DNA from: Auxenochlorella pyrenoidosa
Lineage: Eukaryota; Chlorophyta; Trebouxiophyceae; Chlorellales; Chlorellaceae
Direction: 5' to 3'
DNA length: 30,084 nt
NCBI GenBank assembly: GCA_001430745.1
Contig: KQ482042.1
Location: forward strand, 1,703,865 to 1,733,948
The notes under the pieces are model-generated. The model was not told the origin of the DNA. It saw only the letters and a program-made list of their open reading frames with translations, and searched no databases. Numbering within the stretch: position 1 is the stretch's first letter; each line of letters opens with the position of its first letter. A program made the position numbers and the translations under genes. Below are positions 1 to 8,156 of the stretch, piece by piece.

Positions 1-192
1 TCCCCGGCCCCGATGCGCCTTCCAGCCAAAGACCCAGTCCTCCCCGCTCCTGAAGCACTGGCATGGACTCTTCAGGCCACCAGCGCGGCACAACCTGCCC
101 AAGCCTAGGCTCTCATGCCATCTGTCCTCCTCCCCTTTGGCCCCCTGCGAAATGGCGCCTAACCCCACCAACTCTCCCCTTCACCCTCCCAG
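1..192 (+). other. Intron tail before the first visible helicase exon
   Basis: No family-like coding sequence is visible here. The stretch ends in a pyrimidine-rich tract and an AG at 191-192. The next exon begins with two bases that complete a split glycine codon, which gives the Gly-Pro-Gly start expected for the RecD2 block that follows. The upstream helicase exons, with Walker A and B, must therefore lie outside the window. Confidence 0.6.
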
Positions 193-3100
193 GTCCCGGC
201 GCGGTGCTGCACAGCCTGATTGCCTCCAAGCTGGTCCCTGTGGTGGACCTGCGGGAGATCTTCCGCCAGGCCGCCGAGTCGGCCATCATCACTAGCGCGC
301 TTGCAGGTGGGGGTGGTGTGTGTATGTGCGTCTGTGTGTGTGTAGAGGGTGTGGGTGGGGCCAAGAAGGAGGGGGGGAGGCAGTGGCCATCATGGCCGAT
401 CTTTGCCGCCTGTTTCCCTCTTGCCTGTCAAGGTTTGCTGCCTTTGCTGGATCCCGTGCGCGCTTGGCGCACAGCCATGCCCAGCAAGCGGCGTTTCCCA
501 CGGCCGCCTCCCAAGGGACTGCACCAGCCACACCCCTTCAGCCACGCCTCACCCAGCTGCCGCACCACGCCCACGCAGTGCGGCGCGGGGAGGTGCCGAT
601 GCTGCAGCCGGTGGCGCCCGCCGCCGAGGCCCTGGCCGCGGCTGCCAGCGACGCGCTGCTGGTGGGCGCCCCCGCCCCCGGGGACCTGCCCGCCGCAGTG
701 AGGGATGCTGTGGTGGCCATGCGCCAGGCCCACGGCTACTACCGGGGCGGGCCCCTGGGCAAGGAGGGGGACCTGCAGGTGAGGGGGTGGGGGGTGGGTG
801 GAGGGGGGGCGGGCAGGGGTGGAGGGAGACGAGTGGGCAGGCAGCCTTGAGCGCTCAAACGTGCGGTGCAAGCCAGCAGGCACAGGGTGGTTGGCGCCGC
901 CTCGCTCGCTCGCTTCTCCCAGGAATATGGGTGGATGGGTTGCTGCAGCGCAGGTGGCGGCCCCCGCGCCCAGCCTGCCTCTTGTCGCCTGCCCTGGCCA
1001 GACCCGCCGCCTGGTGCCATGCGCGCCCGCCCGCTCCTCGCAGGTGCTGTCGCCCATGCGCAAGGGCCCCGCGGGCACCACCGCGCTCAACCCCATGCTG
1101 CAAGCCCTGCTCAACCCGCCCGCCCCCGGCAAGGCGGAGCTGGCGCGGCACCAGGGGCAGGCGGGCGCGCCCGCCGCGCCCGCCGCGCCCGCCCGGGTGT
1201 TCCGCGTCGGCGACCGCGTCATCCAGCAAGTGAACAACTACGACAAGGAGGTGTTCAACGGAGACCAGGGGCGGGTGAGGGGGCGCCGCAGATGGCGGCC
1301 CACTGCCGTGTGTCCGCCAGCGGGCCTGCACACCCTGCGCGGGCAGCCCGCCACCAGGCACCAGGCAGGCAGGGCTGGGGAGTCTACAGTGCACGCGGCC
1401 CAATCCAAGCCGCACCCTGGTGGGCGCGCTCCCCCCAGCTATACCGCCACCGACATGGCTGTGCTTGCGCCTGACACCCGGCGTGCTGCGGCGCAGGTGG
1501 TGGAGTGCTACCCGGCTGAGCGCAGGCTGGTGGTGCACTTCTCGCACCTGGATGGCACGGAGTCGGGGCCAGATGGCCGGCCCGCTGGCCTGCGCGAGTA
1601 CCAGGTGGGCGCCTCGGCTGCATGCGGGCAGCTGCGCTGGGGGGGCCGCCTCGAGGGCTGCCAGCCGGGTGCTGGGACAGGTTACGGCAAGCCTGGAGCT
1701 GCGCTGCTGCATGGCGCGCAGCTCACACCTCTTGCCTCGTGCTGCGGCCCAGCCTCTTGCCCACAGCACTCGTGCTGCCTCAAAGGGCACTTCCCCCAGC
1801 GCCTCTGCCAAACTGTGCCGCGCCCCGACAGCTGCACCCTGCCCTCGGCTGTTGTCCGGTGTTTGTGGGGAGCACTCAGTTGGGGCAGCTGCAGCTAACC
1901 TCCTACCGGGTGCGGTCATTGCTCATGCACCTGGGGCACGCCCGCGTCGCAGAGCACCGGTCCCTGCCGGGTGTCTCGTTATGCAGGGCGTGGAGGTGGG
2001 GCAGCTGGAGCTGGCCTACGCCATCACGGTGCACAAGGCGCAGGGCGGCGAGGCGCAGCACGTGGTGCTGGCGCTGTCGCCGGCGCACGGCCGCATGCTT
2101 ACGCGCCGCCTGCTGTACACGGGTGCGCGCGCGCGCGGCGCCACGACCGTGGCTGCACGGCTGCTCCCCAGGCCCGCAAGGAGCGCCAGGCAGCACGCCT
2201 GCCCCTGGCACTGACAGCGGCTGGTGGCGCACTCGCCTGCCCCCGCCGAGCGACTCCAACCCGCTGCCCCTGCTCCCGCTGCCCCGCCCGCCAGGCCTGA
2301 CGCGCGCCAAGCGGCAGCTGGTGGTGGTGGCAGCCGGCGGCTCCGCAGACCCCCTGGCCAAGGCGGTGCGCTGCAAGGAGAGCGACGTGCGGCTGACGTC
2401 CCTGCAGGCAAGCAGCCTGCGCGGTGCAGGGGGGCACCGGAGGGCCCAGGGCACAGCGCGTGGGAGGTGTGCGCTCGCAGCGGCCCAACGCTGGGCACCC
2501 TGCCGACTGCTGAGAACGAGCGCCGGCGCGCCGGCGGCCCCACTGCCCCAACCCAGCCCTGCCAGCTGCCATCCCTGCCCGCCCTCGTCGCTGTGCAGGC
2601 TCGGCTGGAGGAGGGGCGCGCTGTGGCCGGTCTGCCCGAACTGCCGGCCCAGAAGTTCAGCAATGAGGAGCAAATGCTGCAGCAGGCGGCGCAGTGGCAG
2701 CGCCAGGCGGCCGAGCGGCTGGCAGCCCAGCAGGCAGCGGTGGCTGAGGCGGCTGCGGTGGCGGAGGCGAGCCACCTCGCAGAGGACTGGGCCCTGCCCC
2801 ACCCGGAGCAGCAGCAGCAGTGGGCAGCCGGCAGCAGCTGGCAGGCCGACAGCTGGCAGCAGCCCAGCCTGCAGCAGGTCGCGGCGGCTGCCGCGGCGCT
2901 GCGGGCTGAGGGCCTGCCAGCAGAGCAGGCTGGCCAGCTGGCAGCAGCGCTGGCACAGCAGTGCCCACAGGCGCTGCGCGACTGGTCGAGCTGCGTGCAA
3001 AATTTTGCGGCGCTGCGGCAGATCGGCGGCGGCGTGACTTGGGATCTGGTGGTGCGGCGCACGCCCTGGCTGCTGGCCATGACGGCTGAGGAGCTGGCGC

Positions 3101-3270
3101 GCACGCAGCAGTTTGCGGCGCGGTTCATCGGGCGGCAGGCCCTGCTGCCGCTGCCCAGCGGCGGCGACGGCGCGGCGCCCGGCAGCGCGGTCGAGCAGAT
3201 GCTGCTGCTCCACGCAATGGCCGCCGAGGCGGGCAGCCAGCGCCAGCAGCAGCAGGCCCCCGCAGGCTGA
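193..3270 (+). CDS. RecD2-like superfamily 1 DNA helicase, 3' part (5' exons outside window)
   Basis: This is the C-terminal 523 residues of an ATP-dependent 5'-3' DNA helicase of the RecD2/TraA type. Exons that join in phase are 193-306, 579-778, 1044-1274, 1497-1604, 1987-2122, 2295-2407 and 2599-3270. Visible family signatures are GPGAVLHSLI with VVDLREIFRQA (about residues 1-25), an FRVGDRVIQQVNNYD block (SH3-like insert region), AYAITVHKAQGGE (motif V region) and LYTGLTRAKRQLVVV (motif VI). After the helicase core the last exon encodes about 220 extra residues. These are first Ala/Gln-rich and probably coiled coil, then two segments resembling mTERF repeats. The intron between 2407 and 2599 appears to use a GC donor. 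The product probably acts in nuclear or organelle DNA repair or replication, but the targeting end is not visible. The helicase assignment is strong; the tail assignment is inference. Confidence 0.85.
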
Positions 3271-3476
3271 TCAGCCGCCCCAGCCTTGGCCCCTTGCAAC
3301 TGTAGCTTGCCCTCTCGTATCAGCACTTGTGTGGCCCTGCTGGGCTGGCCTGTGGTCGCTCCCCTTGGGAGGCGCCAATGTACTTGCCCTTGCGTGTATA
3401 CTCAGCCGATTGCCTGACTCATCTTTCCGGCACTGTTCCCTGCTTTCCGACTGGTGGCATATCCTCAGATCAGGCA

Positions 3477-3481
3477 TGTAA
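3477..3481 (+). terminator. TGTAA polyadenylation signal of the helicase gene
   Basis: A TGTAA pentamer lies about 205 bases after the stop codon at 3268-3270. TGTAA is the usual poly(A) signal in green algae such as Chlamydomonas. The position suits a short 3' untranslated region. Confidence 0.5.
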
Positions 3482-3596
3482 ACTGCTCCTGCCAGCAGCA
3501 AAGCAGAAGGTTGGGAGGGTGGGGGGCAGCCCAGGCGCTCCACACCTTGTGCGCGGCAGCAGCAGGAGCTTGTGGCGGCCTGGCACGCCGCCCTCA

Positions 3597-3597
<1 letters not shown>

Positions 3598-3648
<51 letters not shown>
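3598..3648 (+). repeat. (CTG)17 trinucleotide microsatellite
   Basis: Seventeen uninterrupted CTG units lie between the helicase poly(A) signal and the promoter of the first cysteine-rich gene. In one frame they would encode poly-Leu and on the other strand poly-Gln, but no gene model runs through them. I treat the tract as non-coding. Confidence 0.95.
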
Positions 3649-3649
<1 letters not shown>

Positions 3650-4080
3650 ATGTACCCTCGCCTACAGGAGAACAGATATCTGGCCGCCCCCTGACAGGAG
3701 CATGTCTGAGTGGGTGTGTGGCACTACACTCAGCCCGGGCTCTCCCAGCTTGAGCACAGGTCAAACGCCACAGGACGCTGCTGTCACAACTATGTCCCAT
3801 GCCAACCAGCGTGCCCATGCTGGTGCTTCCCTGGATTGAGGGATCAGCTCTCAACGGCGTGAGCGGTACTGCCAGCGCGCGCGCGGCACCGACGGTGGTA
3901 GCCGCGGCGCAGCCCTGGTTGCGGCCGTGCTGATCCACCTGCCGTGCTGAGACAGATGTGCGCCCACAACGCGCCAATGGAACTCAAATTCGAAGCGAGG
4001 CCACAACTTCCTGCCGTGTGCAGCCACCATCTCCCGTCCACAGATTTCTGTCGTTTGCCAGCGTGTACGCGCTCGTGGCA
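3649..4080 (+). other. Intergenic region upstream of the first cysteine-rich gene
   Basis: No gene is supported here. The stretch holds a CCAAT sequence at 3974-3978 on the + strand, about 107 bases before the TATA-like box. That may be chance. Nothing else stands out. Confidence 0.4.
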
Positions 4081-4089
4081 GCATAAAAG
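4081..4089 (+). promoter_or_regulatory. TATA-like box of cysteine-rich gene copy 1
   Basis: GCATAAAAG lies 115 bases before the predicted start codon at 4205. The same nine bases lie 101 bases before the start of the tandem paralogue. This shared placement supports a real core promoter element. Confidence 0.6.
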
Positions 4090-4204
4090 GAGCAGAAAAT
4101 GACCTTCGCCACAGAAGTATTCATCTGCCCACCCCTGCCCGACAGAGCTCACCCTCTGCTGGCCAGCCCTCCATCAGTGACCCTTCCCCATCACCACAGC
4201 AGGG

Positions 4205-5485
4205 ATGGTTCGCCTGTCCCCCGTTGGGCTCGCCCTGCTGCTGCTTACAGTTGCATCATGGTGAGATCTGCACTGAAAGAGCGAGAGCTTGGCTTGTGGG
4301 GCTGGGGAATGTGAGGGAGCAAGGGTGACATCTGTCAGATGCTGCAGCGGGACCAACCCGCCAGCCACACAGTTCTAGCTTCTGCTTCCTGAACAGCTTC
4401 CTCGACATGCTGAGAGGTTTCGATTGCCCAAGAGCTCCAAAAACGTATTCTGCAAGAACTGGCGGCGAGAGGTGCTCATGAGGAGTCGGAGCACAAGCCG
4501 CCTCACCCTTGCTCCATCTGCGCCACCTCCCGCTGCAGCGTGGCGGCGGTGCCAAACCTGTGCCGCCCCAAGTGCACGGTCGCTGTCTGGCAGGTAAGCT
4601 GATGATAGGCCACCGCCTCTGATTGCTGCATGACCTCACCTAAAATGTTCAGCGGCCTCGAGCCGTGACAGCTCGCTTTGGCGGGGTGCGAGCGCATGTG
4701 GGCATCGGTCTGTCTTTGCAAACTTGTCAGCAGCAGTGCTCATCCCCTCCTCTGCTTTAACCCAAACCTTCTGGGCAGGGGGGCCTGCGCTGCGGTGATG
4801 TGTGCGATCGCGTCACCTGCAAGCACGGCACCACCTGCAAAGTTCAGGTGCGCTCGGTGGCTGCACAAGGTGGCAGCCCTGCCTTGGCCTGCTGCCCATG
4901 AGGGCAATGTCGCGTGTCACCTCATTAAGTTTGTTTGCATCAGCCATGCATTGGCCGCAGTACGGTGCATTGGGCCTGCCCTCGTGCAAGCTGCTGTCAG
5001 CAGTGGGAAACCTCTCACCAGTGTACGGCATGCTGCACCCACCCCTGCTGCTGCAGAACGGGAAGGCTGTGTGCGTCAACCCCTGCACCTGCAAGCGCTG
5101 CCAGATCGGCCAGCAGTGCGCCGTCACGCTGGTGAGTCGGGAGTGCGGAAGGCAAGAAAAGGCTGGCGGCAGGGGGCGTGATGCTCCGCAGACCAGGCCG
5201 TGGCGATGTGGCTCCGCAGCTTTGCTCACGTCATGTGCGCTCCTCCCTGCCCCTTGCCTCCTGCAGAACGGCTCGCCGCTCTGCTACTTCTCGCGGTGCC
5301 CCAAGTGCCCCACCTGCCCATCGCCTTCTCCGTCTCCCCCCGTCACTCCCCCCCTGCCCCCCTCCCCTCCCCCGCCCCGCCCCCCTCCCACCTGCGCGTC
5401 CAACGGGCAGATCTGCCGGGCCGACTTCCCCTGCTGCCGGCCTTCAGTGTGCGCTGGCCCTGGGAGCGTGTGCTTCCACTATTGA
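4205..5485 (+). CDS. Secreted cysteine-rich protein with proline-rich linker and knottin-like C-terminus, copy 1
   Basis: This is a predicted small secreted or cell-wall protein of about 170 residues; I know no named family for it. Exon 1 (4205-4260) encodes a signal peptide, MVRLSPVGLALLLLTVAS. Exon 2 ends at 4593 and its start is unresolved, near 4486-4492. Exons 3 (4779-4847), 4 (5057-5131) and 5 (5267-5485) all join in phase 0. Exons 3 and 4 carry the same spacing, C-x3-C-x4-C-x5-C, and end in Cys-x-Val; this resembles follistatin-type EGF-like modules. Exon 5 continues with CPKCPTC and a Ser/Pro linker of hydroxyproline-rich glycoprotein type. It ends in C-x6-C-x5-CC-x4-C-x6-C, the spacing of an inhibitor cystine knot. 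The paralogue at 6751 has the same order. Function is unknown; an extracellular disulfide-rich role is inferred. The signal-peptide exon does not join the unresolved second exon in frame at any clear acceptor. Confidence 0.75.
5057..5330 (+). repeat. Highly similar block shared with 7417-7690 (exon 4, intron 4, start of exon 5)
   Basis: Exon 4, the whole of intron 4 and the start of exon 5 are nearly identical between the two cysteine-rich genes. The introns are 135 and 134 bases long and mostly identical by eye. The other introns of the pair differ in length and show no clear similarity. Confidence 0.8.
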
Positions 5486-5674
5486 TCTGGCTGCGCAGGC
5501 CATGCTAGTTCAGCGCTGCCATCATCGACTACCTACCCCTGCGACTTTCAACGCTAGCTTGCCTCTTCCCTCGGGGGCTTCTCTCTCCTTGCGACCGTTA
5601 CCTTGTGTCCCACGATGGTTCTCACATAATTTGCACCCTGCATCCTCCCGTCGGCCAACTGGTGTGCTCTTCAG

Positions 5675-5679
5675 TGTAA
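5675..5679 (+). terminator. TGTAA polyadenylation signal of cysteine-rich gene copy 1
   Basis: A TGTAA pentamer lies 190 bases after the stop codon at 5483-5485, a distance close to those seen after the helicase and the paralogue. Confidence 0.5.
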
Positions 5680-6640
5680 AGCATGTTTGAAGGCTGCAGT
5701 TAACGAAAGTGTCACAGGAGAGAAGGGAACGTGGCGGGGGCAGCTTAGAGCGCGCACGCAAGCAGGCACCAGGAGAACTCCTCCCTCAGCGGTGCGCACT
5801 GGTTCGTACTGTTCCTGCTGAACTTACGGCGCTCCCACTGATCGGGCAATTCTGCACGCTGGTTATGAATTGATGCAAGTGTTCTGCTTTGCATGTTACA
5901 TCTGTACTTTGCGTCCATGTGACTCGTTGGCTGTGCATCCAGCAGCATCCAGCTGTATCTTGCTCTTCGGCCAGCATCATGCGAGAGCAAGTGTGGCTTT
6001 GCTGCGGCTTGATGGCAACAGACGACTGGGCACTCGCGTACTGATGCCTCGTTGTAAGAAGAGTCATGTTTTGTCGTGCAGTGTTCTGGTGGCAGCCAGC
6101 AGAAGGCATCTGAAGGTTAGGGGGATTGTCTTTACTGACAGCAGCCCAGTGGGCGCCTGCAGTGGGCAGCTGCAGCCGGCTGCCATTGGCGCCAGAGGCC
6201 GCCCGCGTCGCCCTTTTGACAGATTCACATAGATGAACCTCGTTCCAGGTCTCATGACAAAGCTACACGATGATACGCCACCTAGTGCACTGGCCAGGCC
6301 TGTGTTAGAAATGGCTGGAGAGGAGCTCTCCACCTGGCCGCCGCGACCGGGTGCGCTGGCAGTACCGGCTACCAGGGCTGACCTGCAGCCTCGCGTAGAG
6401 GTCTGCAGGCTCCACTCTTCCCAGCTGCATTTGAAGTACCACAACACGCTTGTTGTCACCATCTGCATGGCTAGATGCAGATCATGCGTGTTTGCATGGC
6501 AGGTGGCAGAAGCAGGCACGACAGCTGTCGGTGGCGTGTGGCCGGTGGCAGCTCCAGCACAGCTTCCAGTGGTGCCTCACACGGGCGTGCCCCAGCCCGC
6601 GCGTATATCGTGTTTTAACGCGGAGGGTGTGGCATGGAGA
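5680..6640 (+). other. Intergenic spacer between the tandem paralogues
   Basis: About 1 kb with no supported gene on either strand. I looked for a third, decayed cysteine-rich copy and saw none. Short open frames here lack family features or splice partners. Confidence 0.5.
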
Positions 6641-6649
6641 GCATAAAAG
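6641..6649 (+). promoter_or_regulatory. TATA-like box of cysteine-rich gene copy 2
   Basis: GCATAAAAG lies 101 bases before the start codon at 6751. The flanking bases (AG before, and AGC shortly after) are also shared with the copy 1 box at 4081. Confidence 0.6.
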
Positions 6650-6750
6650 AGCTCGCCCCGACGCCACAACACCATCACTTCACAACCCTACCAGCGAGGC
6701 AAACAGATCTCCCGCCGCCGTCCTCGTCTGGCACCAGCCCCTCTCCAACA

Positions 6751-7847
6751 ATGGGCCGCTTCCCACTGTGCCTGGCGCTCCTCCTGGTTGCTGGAGCCTC
6801 CTGGTGAGATCATGACGCAGATGGGTTCAGTAGTCACTGCCATTGGGAACCTGGTGTACTGTGCTCTCTGCATCTGTCTGCTCGCAGCACAAACCCTACA
6901 GCCAGCAGCCGACCTGCAGATGCCACCGCCTGCCCTGTCCCCTCGTGCCCTCTGCAGCGTGGTTGCGGGGCCCAACCTGTGCCGCCCAAAGTGCAGCGTT
7001 GCTCTCTTCACGGTGAGGCGCGCCGTCACAGGGGCGCATGGCGGCTGGTGAGTGCTGCCGACGCAACACCTGCATGCACGTCCACTGACGATCAGGTCCC
7101 CTGTGCTCAAATCCTCACCCAGTGCTCGTTCTCCCCACTCTGCCTTGGCTCCGTCCAGGGCGCCTTGACCTGCGGGGACGCCTGCGATGGCTTCTCGTGC
7201 GAGGGAGGCACCACCTGCAAAGTGGTGCGCTGTGACGCTGCTCTGCCTGCTGCGGTGCCCTGCATGTGAATTGGCTGTTGCAGTAAGAGAAATGCTTGCT
7301 CCTGACCTCTTATCACCCTAAAGCCCTCAACTGGTTGCTTTGTCAATGCAAGTCCCGCATCAAGATCCCTCAAAAGCTGAGTCTGCCCGCCCCTGCTCCC
7401 GGCCCCCTACCTGCAGACCTCACGTGGCCCTGTGTGCGTCAACCCCTGCACCTGCAAGCGCTGCCAACTCGGCCAGCAGTGCGCCGTCACGCTAGTGAGC
7501 CGGGGGGGCGGGCAGCAAGAGAAGGCCTGTGGCTGGGGGCGTGATGCTTTGCAGACCAGGCGGTGGCGATGTGGCACCGCAGCTTTGCTGACGTTATGTG
7601 CGCTCCTCCCTGCCCTTGCCTCCTGCAGAACGGCTCGCCGCTCTGCTACTACTCGCGGTGCCCCAAGTGCCCCACCTGCCCATCGCCCGCTCCCTCCCCC
7701 ATCCCGAGCCCACCCCTGCCGCCCTCCCCCTTCCCGCCGCCACCCAAGCCTACCTGCGCCACCAACGGGCAGATCTGTCGGGCCGACTTCCCCTGCTGCA
7801 AGCCATTTGTATGCGGTGGCCCCGGCGGTGTGTGCTTTCACTATTGA
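6751..7847 (+). CDS. Secreted cysteine-rich protein with proline-rich linker and knottin-like C-terminus, copy 2
   Basis: This is the tandem paralogue of the gene at 4205, with the same exon order. Exon 1 (6751-6803) encodes the signal peptide MGRFPLCLALLLVAGAS. Exon 2 ends at 7012; the conserved part reads GPNLCRPKCSV. Exon 3 is 7159-7224, exon 4 is 7417-7494 and exon 5 is 7629-7847. Exons 3-5 keep phase 0 and the same cysteine spacing as copy 1. The linker is shorter in Pro runs, and the C-terminal knottin pattern C-x6-C-x5-CC-x4-C-x6-C is intact, ending in CFHY as in copy 1. In exon 2 the first two cysteines of copy 1 are missing in the conserved frame. A clear acceptor at 6887/6888 would read exon 2 in a different frame from the conserved segment, so this end of the model may be wrong or the exon may be damaged. 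Confidence 0.73.
7417..7690 (+). repeat. Highly similar block shared with 5057-5330
   Basis: This is the second copy of the block. Exon 4 differs from copy 1 mainly in its first five codons and in two or three later bases. The 3' untranslated regions after the two stop codons are unrelated. Confidence 0.8.
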
Positions 7848-8049
7848 GCAGTCTTGTGGCAGCTAAGCAGCATCGCCCACAAGATGAGTGGCTGTTGCGT
7901 CCACTCTGATGTTCCGCACAGCGATTAGCGCGCCTCGTATCGCCGTACTGGCCGCAATGCTTCACCCTCTTCAACTCGTTGATTTGGTCAATCGCGGATC
8001 GAACCGCCACAAAATGCAGAGGTCCATTCAACTTCCACTCACTGCAGCG

Positions 8050-8054
8050 TGTAA
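8050..8054 (+). terminator. TGTAA polyadenylation signal of cysteine-rich gene copy 2
   Basis: A TGTAA pentamer lies about 203 bases after the stop codon at 7845-7847, in the short gap before the convergent TPR gene. Confidence 0.5.
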
Positions 8055-8156
8055 CCATCCTGACACGACCCGCTGTGCAGTCAGACCAAAGCATGGGCCG
8101 AGCGGGGCAGAAAGGGGCATACAGTGTTCAGGAATGAAGTACAGCGAGCCGGCACC

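Noticed and set aside
307..360. GT-rich stretch in a helicase intron
   Set aside because: It is simple low-complexity intron sequence, without periodic units long enough to call a microsatellite.
1903..3326. Two 436-codon minus-strand open frames opposite the helicase
   Set aside because: They are antisense shadows of the helicase exons in GC-rich DNA, with no recognisable domain.
5132..5266. Possible intron-encoded snoRNA in the conserved intron 4 of the cysteine-rich genes
   Set aside because: A GTGATG sequence recalls a C box, but no D box (CTGA) is shared by both copies and there is no terminal stem. Conversion between paralogues explains the conservation better.
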